Counted from the first letter of the stretch, positions 34,919 to 44,268 are shown. The stretch: DNA of 64,000 nt from an uncultured Propionibacterium sp. (GCA_938036835.1 CALHWB010000039.1:35828-99827), one strand, 5' to 3'. The notes: generated by a model from the sequence alone, not told the origin. Translations and numbers: made by a program.

Positions 34919-35212
34919 ATGAGCGACTACACCCGCGTATCGTCCGCCGCCATGACGGCCGGCATCGAGTCGTTGTCCAAGGCCAATCGCGACCTGCAGT
35001 CCGCCCTGGAGGACCTGAAGTCTCAGCTCGCCGCCCATCTGCAGGACTGGGCCGGCAGCGCCCGCGAGGAATACCAAAACATCCAGAACCGCTGGGACAA
35101 CCAGGCGGTCGAGATGAACAACGTAGTGGCCGAGATGACCAAGGTCCTTGGCCAGATCTCGCAGGGCTACGACGACAACGAGCGCCGCGTCGCCGGCCGT
35201 TGGGGTGCCTGA
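34919..35212 (+). CDS. WXG100 secreted protein, partner
   Basis: A 97-residue WXG100 protein with the turn WAG in LQDWAGSAREEY. The C-terminus contains YDDNE (GQISQGYDDNERRV), matching the YxxxD/E signal by which EccC recognises ESX dimers. That makes this the likely EsxB-like partner of the gene just upstream. Adjacent pairs of this size are the defining substrates of ESX systems. A strong terminator follows 16 bases after the stop, closing the locus. Confidence 0.92.
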   Translation: MSDYTRVSSAAMTAGIESLSKANRDLQSALEDLKSQLAAHLQDWAGSAREEYQNIQNRWDNQAVEMNNVVAEMTKVLGQISQGYDDNERRVAGRWGA

Positions 35213-35228
35213 ACCAGCACGACTCGCA

Positions 35229-35270
35229 CCGAGGGGTCCCGCAGACCGGCGGGGCCCCTCGGTCGCTTTT
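35229..35270 (+). terminator. Intrinsic terminator of the WXG100 pair
   Basis: CCGAGGGGTCCCGC and GCGGGGCCCCTCGG form a 14-bp stem with one G-U pair around AGACCG-type loop bases, followed by TCGCTTTT. It is the best intrinsic terminator in the window. Confidence 0.88.
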
Positions 35271-35277
35271 GCCCGGG

Positions 35278-36168
35278 CTATTCGCGGGGCGCCAGCACCG
35301 TGATCACCGCCGAATCGTCCAAGCCCTGCTTCCGCTGAGCCTGGGCGAGCAGGTAAAGCTGTTCGGCGGCCGCCGCCACCGGGGCCGCCAGTTGCGCCGC
35401 GCGGCAGGCGGCGTTCACAATGCCCATGTCCTTCACGAAAATGCCGAGCCGGCTCCGCACCTCGGCCCCCTCGGGTGCATAGGCCAGCAGCATCCGCTGG
35501 CCCCGGTCCCCCAGCATGAAGGACGCCGCCGCCCCGGCCATCAGGGTCTCCAGCACCTGCCGCTTGTCCAGGCCGAGCCGGCCGGCCAGCGCCAAGGCCT
35601 CGGCGGCCGCGGCGATGTGCACCCCGCACAGCAACTGATTGACCGTCTTCATCTTCTGCCCATCGCCGGGCGCAGCGCCGATACGCACCAGGGTGGACGC
35701 CAGCGCGGCCATCGCCGGTTCGGCCAGCGCCCATGCGGCATCGGTTGCCCCGACGGTCATCAGCAGATCGCCCCGGCCGGCACGCACCGGCCCACCGGAG
35801 ACCGGTGCGTCCACCAATTCCAGGCCCGCGCCGCCCAGCCGTTCGGCGGCCTGCTGTACCGCGGCGATGCCGATGGTGGCGGTGAGCAGGATGGCCGCGC
35901 CCGGCCGCAGCACCCCGGCGATCCCATCCGGCCCCCACAGCAGGTCCTCCAGCTGGGCCCGGTCGCGTACCGCGACGAGCACCACATCGGCCGGGCCAGC
36001 CGCCTGGCGGGCAGATTCGAATATGGCCACGCCGGCCGCGGCCGCCAGTTCCGCGCGGCCGGGGGCGACATCGAATCCCCGGACGGCGAACTGGCTGTGC
36101 ACCAGCCAGGTGGCCATGGGAAGCCCCATGGCTCCCAGCCCCAATACCGCGATGGTGGGTTTCGGCAT
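35278..36168 (-). CDS. ltnD: Beta-hydroxyacid dehydrogenase, L-threonate dehydrogenase-like
   Basis: An NAD-dependent dehydrogenase of the 6-phosphogluconate dehydrogenase-like family, 296 residues. The N-terminal Rossmann loop is VLGLGAMGLPMATWL, the substrate motif is DAPVSGGPVRAGRGDLLM, and the catalytic Lys lies in GDGQKMKTVNQLL. The next gene upstream on the same strand, 35 bases away, is a DUF1537 kinase. That pairing is known from the four-carbon acid sugar pathway, where LtnD oxidises L-threonate and the kinase phosphorylates the product. GAAGGAGATCC precedes the ATG. The remaining pathway enzymes (OtnC aldolase/decarboxylase, OtnI isomerase) are not seen here, so the substrate is inferred. 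Confidence 0.75.
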   Translation of the reverse strand: MPKPTIAVLGLGAMGLPMATWLVHSQFAVRGFDVAPGRAELAAAAGVAIFESARQAAGPADVVLVAVRDRAQLEDLLWGPDGIAGVLRPGAAILLTATIGIAAVQQAAERLGGAGLELVDAPVSGGPVRAGRGDLLMTVGATDAAWALAEPAMAALASTLVRIGAAPGDGQKMKTVNQLLCGVHIAAAAEALALAGRLGLDKRQVLETLMAGAAASFMLGDRGQRMLLAYAPEGAEVRSRLGIFVKDMGIVNAACRAAQLAAPVAAAAEQLYLLAQAQRKQGLDDSAVITVLAPRE

Positions 36169-36203
36169 CCTGGATCTCCTTCGATCGATTCCGATGAATG
36201 GTG

Positions 36204-37637
36204 CTATCGGGAAAGCTTGTCGACGACATCGGCCAGCGCCCGGGTATCGCCCACATTGCCCGGGAAGACCACATAGGGAATGCCGCGGGCCGGGCCGGCA
36301 ACGGGTTCCCACAGCGATACGATGCCGGGGAGCAGGGGGCCGCGAGCATAGGCGCGGGCGATGCCCAGCCCGCCGGCCGCCACATCGCTGGAGGTGATGC
36401 CGCCCTTAGCCACCACGAACCGGGGCGGATAACCGGCCAGCACCCGCCGGGTCACCTCGACGACCGCGCCGGAAACCGCCCTGGCCACCGCCAGCGAGGC
36501 CGCGGCGTCCGCCCCGGTGACCAGTTGCCGGGAGGTACGCAAGACGACGTTGCCTGCGGGCAGCGCCGCAACCGCGGCGGCCGCCAGGCCGGCCAGGTGA
36601 CCGGCCCGGCCGGCTCCCAGGACGATGGGCACCTCGATTTCCAATTCGACGGAATGGCGGCGTTCCCGCAGAACGTCGAGCTGGCCGGTGGTCTGCCGGA
36701 CATGCGAGCCGACCACGATCAGTCCACCCACCGAGCCCTCGGCAAGCCCGCCCCGCCGGATCTCGGCCAGTTCGGCGGGGGTCAAGGGTACCCGCGCGTC
36801 CTGCCCGATCCGGGCTCTGCAGAACGGCGGTCCCACCCGGTAGAGGAATCGGCTGCCGGCGTCCTCGGCGGCCTGCAGGGCGAGGGAGAACCGTCGCAGG
36901 TCGGCCTCGACCACGACATCGGCGACTATGGGACGCCGGTCGCGGGCGCTGCGCAGCCTGGCGATCACCGCGGGCAGGTCGGTGCGCAACTCGGCAAGGC
37001 CGATCTCCAACACCTGGTCAGCCGGCATCCTTCCGCCGGACTTCTCGGCGATCCAGTCGGCCATCCGGGAGCTGCGGTAGCCAAAGGTGGCGTCGCGGGC
37101 GAATTCGGTTTCCCCCACCGGCACATAACCGGCGGCCCGGTCGCCGGCATAGTGCACCCCGCCCACCGTGATCCGCCCGGCCTCGCCGAAAGCCGGCACC
37201 ACCACGATGCCGTCGACCTCACCGTCGCCATGCTCCCGGATGCAGTCGGCCAGGGTCTGCGGTTCCAGGGGGAAATGCCCGCGCAGGGTGGAATCCGAGC
37301 GGGAGACGAAGCCGACCGGGATGCCGAGCCGATCGGCGGCCACGAAGGCCGCCCGGGCCACCTGCCGGTTGCGTTCGGCGGCCCGATCGGGGTCGAGACT
37401 GCGGGAGTTGGTCATGATGTAGCAGGCGGGCCGGCCCTGCCCCAGAGCCCAGCACAGGGATTCGACGCTCCATTCGGTGAGCACCGGCAGATCGGCCACC
37501 GATTGGGTACCCGTCGGGTCGTCATCCAGCACGATCAGCACGCGGTCGCTGTGCCGCGCGGCCGCCCGCACCTGCTGGGCGGTGGTGGCCGCCGGGGGCG
37601 GGTAACCGGCAAGCAGTTCATCGAGACCGACTGTCAT
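36204..37637 (-). CDS. Four-carbon acid sugar kinase (DUF1537, OtnK-like)
   Basis: A 477-residue cytosolic kinase of the DUF1537 family, which phosphorylates oxo-tetronates, threonate or erythronate. The N-terminal substrate domain has LIVLDDDPTGTQSVADLPV, IMTNSRSLDP and GFVSRSDSTLRGHFPLE. The C-terminal nucleotide domain has VVAKGGITSSDVA and PYVVFPGNVGD. All are the characteristic motifs of the family. AAGGAG precedes the ATG. It heads a two-gene unit with the ltnD-like gene. In the closest described pathways this kinase acts after the dehydrogenase; here the exact acid cannot be decided. Confidence 0.85.
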   Translation of the reverse strand: MTVGLDELLAGYPPPAATTAQQVRAAARHSDRVLIVLDDDPTGTQSVADLPVLTEWSVESLCWALGQGRPACYIMTNSRSLDPDRAAERNRQVARAAFVAADRLGIPVGFVSRSDSTLRGHFPLEPQTLADCIREHGDGEVDGIVVVPAFGEAGRITVGGVHYAGDRAAGYVPVGETEFARDATFGYRSSRMADWIAEKSGGRMPADQVLEIGLAELRTDLPAVIARLRSARDRRPIVADVVVEADLRRFSLALQAAEDAGSRFLYRVGPPFCRARIGQDARVPLTPAELAEIRRGGLAEGSVGGLIVVGSHVRQTTGQLDVLRERRHSVELEIEVPIVLGAGRAGHLAGLAAAAVAALPAGNVVLRTSRQLVTGADAAASLAVARAVSGAVVEVTRRVLAGYPPRFVVAKGGITSSDVAAGGLGIARAYARGPLLPGIVSLWEPVAGPARGIPYVVFPGNVGDTRALADVVDKLSR

Positions 37638-37812
37638 GGGCGCTCCTTTGAGCCGAACCGTTCCTCAAACCTCAGCCGTCCTTGGTACCTTCAGGCTAAG
37701 GGATGACGCTCGCCGGCGTGCCGCCCAGCGCCTTCCCGCTTCCGCAGCGATTCGGTTTGGCGGCCGGCATCCCAGGGCCGCCGCCCGGGCACCGGCCACC
37801 CGGCAGCGGCCG

Positions 37813-38523
37813 TCAGCCGGTTCGCGGCAGCCGCCAATCCCCCGGCCGGATCCGCCTCGACCAGCAGGTCGGCACACCGGTCAGGGCGGCCGCCAGCCGG
37901 GTCAGGTATTCCTGCCGGGAGATCTCGCCGGCCCCCAGACCGGCCAGGTGATCGGTGAGCCACTGCACATCGAGCAGCACCAGCTCGTCCGGCCGGTCTA
38001 GCAGCTCGTTGACCAGCCTGCCCAACGCCACCTTGGATGCGTCGCGGCCGTGCACGGGATCGTGGAACATGGATTCGCCGGCAAACAGCCCCGCCAGGCT
38101 GACCCCGTACAGCCCACCGACCAGCCGTCCCTCGGCATCCCAGGTCTCCACAGAATGCGCCAGGCCCTGCGCGTGCAGCGCGGTGTAAACGCTCTCGATA
38201 CGCCCATCGATCCAGCCATGCGGCCGGCCCGGATCGGCGCAGCGGGCCAGCACCGCGCCGAACGCGGCATCCACCGTGGTGGTGTAGCGGCGCGCCGACT
38301 TGCGCAGGCTGCGGCTGACCCGCAGCTCACCGGGCTCCAGGACGCCCCGGCGCAGGGGCGACCACCACCCCATCTCGCCGCCAAAGTCCGCATCCGGTAG
38401 GGGCATCGGAAACACCCCGGAACGATAGGCCAGCAGCGTCATCGCGCTGTCGAACTCGGTGCTGAAAGCGATCAGGTCCTGGTCGGGCCAGTCGGCTGGT
38501 GGGCCAAATGCCTGGGCGGTCAT
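37813..38523 (-). CDS. aat: Leucyl/phenylalanyl-tRNA--protein transferase
   Basis: Aat adds Leu or Phe from tRNA to proteins with N-terminal Arg or Lys and so marks them for ClpS/ClpAP-type degradation. The 236-residue protein contains YRSGVFPMP, GWWSPLRRGVLEP, HGWIDGRIESVYTALHAQGLAHSVETWD and GLYGVSLAGLFAGESMFH, the core motifs of the GNAT-fold family. I choose the ATG at 38523, where a CAGACT stands six bases upstream; the longer frame adds a non-conserved segment inside the region next to gltA. It follows gltA after 40 bases. Confidence 0.93.
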   Translation of the reverse strand: MTAQAFGPPADWPDQDLIAFSTEFDSAMTLLAYRSGVFPMPLPDADFGGEMGWWSPLRRGVLEPGELRVSRSLRKSARRYTTTVDAAFGAVLARCADPGRPHGWIDGRIESVYTALHAQGLAHSVETWDAEGRLVGGLYGVSLAGLFAGESMFHDPVHGRDASKVALGRLVNELLDRPDELVLLDVQWLTDHLAGLGAGEISRQEYLTRLAAALTGVPTCWSRRIRPGDWRLPRTG

Positions 38524-38535
38524 CTGGTCAGTCTG
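38524..38535 (-). promoter_or_regulatory. Leaderless-type -10 element of aat
   Basis: CAGACT (complement of 38530-38535) ends six bases before the ATG at 38523. Confidence 0.45.
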
Positions 38536-38563
38536 ACACCACCGGCCGGCTTTCCGCCGCGGT

Positions 38564-39850
38564 TCACCGGGCGTGCCTGGGCACCCATTCGCGCTGCCGG
38601 TCACCGATATACAGTTGTCGGGGCCGGTAGATGCGCTGGGCGGGATTGTCGTGCAGTTCCTTCCAATGCGCGATCCAGCCGGGCATCCTGCCCATCGCGA
38701 ACATCACGGTGTACATGTTCAGCGGTATGCCGATGGCCCGCAGGATGATGCCCGAATAGAAATCGACATTGGGATACAGCCGGCGTTCGACGAAGTAGTC
38801 GTCCGCCAACGCCTCGTCGGCCAGTTCCTGGGCCAGGCCCAACAGCGGATCGGTGATCTTCATCGAATTCAATAGCCGGTCGGCGGCGGCCCGCAGGATC
38901 CGAGCCCGGGGATCGAAATTCTTGTACACCCGGTGCCCAAAACCCATCAGCTTACGATCGTTGGTTCGATCCTTGACCTCGGTGAGGAACTGCTTGGGGG
39001 TCAGGCCCTCCCGGCGTATCCGCTGCAGCATCTGCACCACCTCGACATTGGCACCGCCGTGCTTGGGACCCCACAGCGCCACCACGCCGGCCGAGCAGGA
39101 GGCATACAGATTGGCCTCGCCGGAGGCCACGATACGCACCGTGGACGTGGAGCAATTCTGCTCATGATCGGCATGCAACACCAAGAACAGATTCAATGCG
39201 TGGCTGACCTCTGGGGATGCCTCATAGAGCCGGTAGGGCATGGAGAACATCATGTGCAGGAAGTTGTCGACATAGCGCAGGTCGTGGCGGGGATGGATGA
39301 TGGGTTCGCCCACACTCGACTTGTAGGAGGCGGCCGCGATGGTGCGTACCTTGCTGATCAGCCGGGCGGCATACCGCTCCAGAGTCGCATCGTCGCCCGG
39401 CGCGATCTTGGGACGTTCATGAGTGGACAGGGCATTGATCATCGCCGACATGATGGCCATCGGATGCGAATTGGTCGGGAAGGCGTCGAAATGCTTCATC
39501 ATCGACTGGTGCAGATTCGAGCTCTCGGTCAGCAATTCGGTGAAGCCTTCCCGCTCGGCCTGGGTGGGCAGCCGACCGAAAATGAGCAGATAGCTGGCCT
39601 CGACGAAACTGGAATGCTTCGCGAGAGTCTCGATGGGGTATCCGCGGTAGCGCAGGATGCCGGCGTCCCCGTCGATGAAGGTAATGGTCGAACTGCACGA
39701 GCCGGTATTGACATAGCCATCGTCCAGCGTGATATAGCCGGTCAGCGCCCGTAGCCGGCCGATATCTATGGCCCGCTCGCCCTCGGTGCCCACCACGATC
39801 GGCAGTTCATGCACCCGGTCATCGATCTCAAGTCTTGCCACTTCGACCAT
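38564..39850 (-). CDS. gltA: Citrate synthase
   Basis: Condenses oxaloacetate and acetyl-CoA at the entry of the citric acid cycle. The 428-residue protein belongs to the hexameric GltA group: it starts with a small N-terminal strand domain and has HADHEQNCSTSTVRIVASGE (catalytic His), GPKHGGANVEVVQML (second His) and MGFGHRVYKNFDPRA (catalytic Asp and substrate Arg). AAAGGAG precedes the ATG at 39850, which is why I reject the longer frame to 39931. aat follows downstream. Confidence 0.96.
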   Translation of the reverse strand: MVEVARLEIDDRVHELPIVVGTEGERAIDIGRLRALTGYITLDDGYVNTGSCSSTITFIDGDAGILRYRGYPIETLAKHSSFVEASYLLIFGRLPTQAEREGFTELLTESSNLHQSMMKHFDAFPTNSHPMAIMSAMINALSTHERPKIAPGDDATLERYAARLISKVRTIAAASYKSSVGEPIIHPRHDLRYVDNFLHMMFSMPYRLYEASPEVSHALNLFLVLHADHEQNCSTSTVRIVASGEANLYASCSAGVVALWGPKHGGANVEVVQMLQRIRREGLTPKQFLTEVKDRTNDRKLMGFGHRVYKNFDPRARILRAAADRLLNSMKITDPLLGLAQELADEALADDYFVERRLYPNVDFYSGIILRAIGIPLNMYTVMFAMGRMPGWIAHWKELHDNPAQRIYRPRQLYIGDRQREWVPRHAR

Positions 39851-40035
39851 GGCGTCTCCTTTCGGCTGCTGCTGGTAACGGCAACATAGTCCCCCGGTGC
39901 CGGGCACCGGCTGGCGGCTGGCAGATTGCAACCGGTACGGGTTGGCTCAGGGCCGATTCGGGGCGGGGGGCGGGTTTCCCGCGGCGTCCCCGATGACTAG
40001 CGTTGAGCCTGACCTCTCGAACAAAGGGTAAGGGC

Positions 40036-40731
40036 ATGGCAGACAACACCGAGATCGGCAAATCGATCATCGCCGTGGCGCCACAGGTGGCGCCCAATGC
40101 GGCCGGACGCCTGCTGCGAATGGCGGTCGATTTCGCCATCGACGGCACCGAACAGCTACCCGGCGCCCGGATCGCCGCCGGCCGGCACCTGGCCCGGCAC
40201 GGTTCGGTCGAAGCCGCCATCGACCAGGTGATCAACGTGCATGCCCTGTGGTGTGGGACGCAGGGCTTCGTGACCAATCTGGGTGGCTTCATCACCCTGC
40301 TGGTGGGTACTCCCGCGAACATCGCCGGGGTCGCTCTGCTCCAGAGCCGGATGGTCGCCGCCATCGCGCACCTGCGCGGTTACGACCTGGACGATTCCCG
40401 GGTGCGGCACGCGGTGCTGACCACCCTGCTCGGCAAGCGGATCGTGGCGGATCTGGTGGCCAAGGGGGAACTGCCCGGGACGCCGATGGTACTGGCCACC
40501 GCGCCCGGCATCGACCGGGCGCTCGAACAGGTCATCGCCCAGCGGGTGATGTCGGCCTGGCTGACCACCGCCGGCGGCAAGCAGTTGCTCGGTTTCGCCG
40601 CAAAGAAGATCCCGGTGATCGGTGGCGGGATTGGGCTGGTGACCGATTCCTGGAACACCCTTGCCGTGGGACGCTACGCCCGCGAACAGTTCGTCAGCCG
40701 GCGACCCGTCTCCCCGGGAACCGGCCACTGA
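40036..40731 (+). CDS. EcsC family protein
   Basis: A 231-residue protein resembling the EcsC family, whose founding member accompanies an ABC transporter in Bacillus. Its molecular function is unknown. Visible features are a long alpha-helical chain with weakly hydrophobic segments: GFVTNLGGFITLLVGTPANIAGVALLQSRMVAAIAHLRG and GKQLLGFAAKKIPVIGGGIGLVTDSWNT. The second is typical of the C-terminal part of EcsC. The ATG at 40036 follows an AAGGG site; three earlier codons of the frame have none. It stands alone between divergent gltA and the nucleotidase gene, with no ABC transporter next to it. Confidence 0.72.
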   Translation: MADNTEIGKSIIAVAPQVAPNAAGRLLRMAVDFAIDGTEQLPGARIAAGRHLARHGSVEAAIDQVINVHALWCGTQGFVTNLGGFITLLVGTPANIAGVALLQSRMVAAIAHLRGYDLDDSRVRHAVLTTLLGKRIVADLVAKGELPGTPMVLATAPGIDRALEQVIAQRVMSAWLTTAGGKQLLGFAAKKIPVIGGGIGLVTDSWNTLAVGRYAREQFVSRRPVSPGTGH

Positions 40732-41015
40732 GGACACATCCGAGTTCGTCAAGCTCGATCTGGCGGGCCACGGCCGCGGAGCGAACCCGCTGACGCAACG
40801 GTCAGCCGGCCGGCAGCCGGGTCGCCAAGGCAGTCGTTATCCGACCCAGGGATGAGCACCGGGCATGGATTTGCGGCCGCAGCCGGGGATGGGCTTGCGA
40901 CCATGGGCCGTTACCGAGCACAGTGGGAGGGTCCATCAAGAGCGCCACGCCGACGGATTCGCCCACCAGAGCCGGTGCCGCCGGCCGGCCTCGCATCGCC
41001 TCAAGGAGTATCGCA

Positions 41016-43013
41016 ATGCGCAAGTCCCCGCTTGCCGCCGGCATTGCCGTGACCATGGGCCTGACGGCTCTCGGCACGATGCCGCTGGCAACCTCCGCCC
41101 ACGCAGCAGGCTGTGCGGCCCCGATCCCGGTTTCGATCCTGTCGTTCACCGACTTCCATGGCCGGATCGCCTCGGCCAGCCCCGACACCTCGGTCTTCTT
41201 CGCCACCCTAGAGGCCAACCGGGACGCCGATTCGGTGGTTGTCGGCAACGGGGATTCCATCGGGGCGAGCCTGTTCGCGTCCTTCATCCAAAACGACGAG
41301 CCCACCATCGACATTCTCAACGCGGCCGGCGTGGACGCCCACTCGGTCGGCAATCACGAACTCGACCGAGGCTATGCCGATTTCACCGAGCGGGTGCTGG
41401 GCCGCGCCGATTTCCCGCTGGTCAGCGCAAACCTGGTCAAGGCCGATGGCAGCCCGGTGGCCGATGCCGCCTACACCATCGCGACCACCGCCAGCGGAGT
41501 GCGGGTGGGGGTCATCGGAGCCATCACCGAGACCCTGCCCAGCCTGGTCACCCCCGAGGTGTTCGCCCAGGCGAACCTCACCCCCGCGGTGGCGGCCATC
41601 AACGCCCAGGCGGCCATGCTGAAGGACGGCGACCCGGCCAATGGCGAGGCCGACATCGTGGTCTCGGCCTTCCACGAGGATCCCGCGCTCAACGCCGGCA
41701 TCGGGCCGCAGGTCGATGTGCTGATCAACGGGCACACCCATCTCACCGTGGTCGATCGGGACGCCACCGGACGCCCGGTAATCCAACCGACCAACTATGC
41801 CGGCGGTATCGGCCGCACCCAGTTGCTGGTCGACACCGACGACAACAAGGTCTGCCAGGTGGTGAGCAACGAGAACATCGTCCCGGCGGTGCCGAACGGT
41901 ATCGACCGGGACGCCTATATCGCCGCATTCCCCCGGGCGGCCGCGGTAGACACCATCGTCCGGCGGGCGCTCGCCGAGGCCGGTACCCTGGGCGCCGAGG
42001 TGATCGGCGAGGCCACCGCGCCCATCTCGCGAGGGCTGCGCGGCGATGGCGGCTCGGATAACCGCGCGGTCGAATCCACCATGAGCAATCTGATCGCCCA
42101 GATGTTCCGCGAGCAGTTGTCGGGCGGGAAACCGAACTTCATCGGCGTCCAGAATCCCGGTGGCACCCGGGCCGACTTCGCCGCCGGCCAGATCACCTAC
42201 GCCGAGGCGGCTGCCGTGCTGCCCTTCGCCAATACCCTGATGACCACCCAGCTCACCGGAGCCCAGGTGAAGACGATGCTGGAGCAGCAGTGGCAGCCCG
42301 CGGAATCCCGCCGGCCCTTCCTGGCGCTCGGCCTGTCGGACAACGTCTCATACACCTATGACGAGTCCCGGCCGGCCGGCGAGCGGATAGCCAACATCGT
42401 GGTGGATGGTGCACCGATCGACCCCGCCGCAACCTACACCATCGGTTCGGGCAGTTTCCTGATCGCCGGCGGCGACAACTTCTCGGTGCTCGCCGAGGGC
42501 AGCAACCCCACCGACGCCGGCCGGGCCGATCTGGAAACCTGGGTCGCCTGGCTGAAGTCGAAGGGCACCATCGTCCCCGACTACGACCGGCGGGGCGTAC
42601 CGTTCGCCGGCACCACCGACCTGACCGCCGGCGTCCCCACCGACTGGACGATCGGCCAGCCCATCGAAGGCTCGCTGACCGCCCAGACCCTGGACATGGC
42701 GGCCCAGGCGGCTCCCCGGGCGACCGGTCTGACGGCCCATCTCGGCTCGGCCGATGGGGTGCCGGTAGGCCGGGCCGCGGTCGACGATGGCCACGCGCTG
42801 CTGACGGTCGACCTGCCGGCCGGCACGCCGGCGGCAGCCATGATCTACCTGGTCGCCGACAACGGCACCTCGGTGGCGATTCCGGTGCGGGTCACCGGGG
42901 CGCAGCAGCCCACTGCCGGACCGGGCAGCCCGGCACCGTCCGACCGGGATGGCCGGCCGGGCAGGGACAAGATGAAGGGCGCGCCGCTGCCGAAGACCGG
43001 CATAGCCGGCTAG
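41016..43013 (+). CDS. Secreted 5'-nucleotidase/metallophosphatase with a truncated LPKTG signal
   Basis: A 665-residue UshA/CD73-like enzyme that dephosphorylates external nucleotides. It has a signal peptide (MRKSPLAAGIAVTMGLTALG, cleavage near AHAAG). The metallophosphatase domain has DFHGRI, NGDSIGASL, GNHELDRGY and NGHTHLTV, and a C-terminal 5_nucleotid_C domain has GTRADFAAGQITYAEAAAVLPFAN and the substrate pocket. The chain ends PLPKTGIAG and stops, so the sortase motif LPKTG is present but the hydrophobic anchor and basic tail are missing; no frame downstream restores them. AAGGAG precedes the ATG at 41016. The protein would be released rather than wall-anchored. Confidence 0.9.
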   Translation: MRKSPLAAGIAVTMGLTALGTMPLATSAHAAGCAAPIPVSILSFTDFHGRIASASPDTSVFFATLEANRDADSVVVGNGDSIGASLFASFIQNDEPTIDILNAAGVDAHSVGNHELDRGYADFTERVLGRADFPLVSANLVKADGSPVADAAYTIATTASGVRVGVIGAITETLPSLVTPEVFAQANLTPAVAAINAQAAMLKDGDPANGEADIVVSAFHEDPALNAGIGPQVDVLINGHTHLTVVDRDATGRPVIQPTNYAGGIGRTQLLVDTDDNKVCQVVSNENIVPAVPNGIDRDAYIAAFPRAAAVDTIVRRALAEAGTLGAEVIGEATAPISRGLRGDGGSDNRAVESTMSNLIAQMFREQLSGGKPNFIGVQNPGGTRADFAAGQITYAEAAAVLPFANTLMTTQLTGAQVKTMLEQQWQPAESRRPFLALGLSDNVSYTYDESRPAGERIANIVVDGAPIDPAATYTIGSGSFLIAGGDNFSVLAEGSNPTDAGRADLETWVAWLKSKGTIVPDYDRRGVPFAGTTDLTAGVPTDWTIGQPIEGSLTAQTLDMAAQAAPRATGLTAHLGSADGVPVGRAAVDDGHALLTVDLPAGTPAAAMIYLVADNGTSVAIPVRVTGAQQPTAGPGSPAPSDRDGRPGRDKMKGAPLPKTGIAG

Positions 43014-43131
43014 GCGTGCGTGCCCGGGCCGGGGCCTGATCCACCGGCAGAGGCCCTCTCCGGAGTATGGCCGGTGCCCGGCTTGGTCACCGGCCATGCC
43101 CGAGGCTTACGATGCGGCCCGGAAACCGGGC

Positions 43132-44130
43132 TCAATCCGCCAGGGTTGCGACCAGGATCGCCTTGATGGTGTGCATCCGGTTCTCGGCCTCGTCGAAAAT
43201 GATCCGCGCGTTGGCTTCGAAGACGTCGTGGGTGATCTCGAGGGCGGTCATGCCGGTCTCCTGATAGACCTGCTGGCCGATGGTGGTGCCCAGGTCGTGG
43301 AAGGCCGGCAGGCAGTGCATCACCTTGACATCCGGGTTGCCGGTGCGGGCCAGCAGTTCGGCATTGACCTGATAGTCCCGCAGCGCCTCGATCCGGCTGA
43401 CCCAGACCGACTTGTCCTCCCCCATCGACACCCAGACATCGGTGTAGACGATGTCGGCGCCGCGCACCCCGGCATCCAGATCGTCGGTGATGGTGATCCG
43501 GGCCCCGGAGGCGGCGGCCAACCGGCGGGCCTGCTCGGCCACCTCGGCCGGGCTCTGGTAGGCGGGTGGGGCGACGATCCGCACGTCCATGCCCGTCAGC
43601 GCGCAGGCCACCAGCACCGAATTGCCCATGTTGTAGCGGGCATCGCCGAGGTAGGCGATCGACACCTCGTTGAGGGGACGATCGATATGCTCCCGGATGG
43701 TCAGCTGATCGGACAGCAGCTGGGTGGGATGCCACTGGTCGGTCAGGCCATTCCATACCGGGACGCCGGCATACCGGGCCAGTTCCTCGATCCGCGACTG
43801 GTCGAAACCGCGGTATTCGATGCCATCGAACATCCGGCCGAGCACCCGGGCGGTGTCGGCGATCGATTCCTTGTGCCCGATCTGCGATCCGATGGGGTCC
43901 AGGTAGGTGGCATGGCCACCCTGGTCATGGATGGCCACCTCGAAGGAGCACCGGGTTCGGGTGGAGGTCTTCTCGAAGATCAGCGCGATATTGCGGCCAA
44001 CCAGCCGTTGGCGTTCCCGGCCAGCCTGCTTGGCAGCCTTCAGTTCCCCGGCGAGATCAAGGACGTAGTTCCACTCCTCGGCGGTGAAATCGACTTCCTT
44101 CAGAAAACTCCTGCGATGCAGATCTACCAT
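43132..44130 (-). CDS. argF: Ornithine carbamoyltransferase
   Basis: Converts ornithine and carbamoyl phosphate to citrulline, the substrate of ArgG. The 332-residue protein has the carbamoyl-phosphate loop STRTRCSFEVA, HPTQLLSDQLT and the ornithine-binding HCLPAFHD, plus DVWVSMGE. It resembles the ArcB/E. coli-type enzymes; the lack of arcA and arcC nearby favours an anabolic role, but this is not certain. The frame is open upstream, but the family starts at 44130, where TACGAT lies six bases before the ATG. Confidence 0.94.
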   Translation of the reverse strand: MVDLHRRSFLKEVDFTAEEWNYVLDLAGELKAAKQAGRERQRLVGRNIALIFEKTSTRTRCSFEVAIHDQGGHATYLDPIGSQIGHKESIADTARVLGRMFDGIEYRGFDQSRIEELARYAGVPVWNGLTDQWHPTQLLSDQLTIREHIDRPLNEVSIAYLGDARYNMGNSVLVACALTGMDVRIVAPPAYQSPAEVAEQARRLAAASGARITITDDLDAGVRGADIVYTDVWVSMGEDKSVWVSRIEALRDYQVNAELLARTGNPDVKVMHCLPAFHDLGTTIGQQVYQETGMTALEITHDVFEANARIIFDEAENRMHTIKAILVATLAD

Positions 44131-44142
44131 GCGCCAATCGTA
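44131..44142 (-). promoter_or_regulatory. Leaderless-type -10 element of argF
   Basis: TACGAT (complement of 44137-44142) ends six bases before the ATG at 44130. No ArgR-like dyad as good as those before argG is seen. Confidence 0.6.
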
Positions 44143-44268
44143 ATGGCGGACATTCCCGGCCCGGCCCGGCCGTCCATCTGGGCCGTCGGCAGCCTGGGCC
44201 CGGCGGGCCGGTGGCCGGCATGGCGGGGTGCTCGTTCGCCGGGGCCGGCCGGCCCTAGGCTCAGGGCC

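Noticed and set aside
43117..43131. Hairpin GCCCGG-AAA-CCGGGC after argF
   Set aside because: A six-base stem without U-tract, expected by chance in GC-rich DNA.
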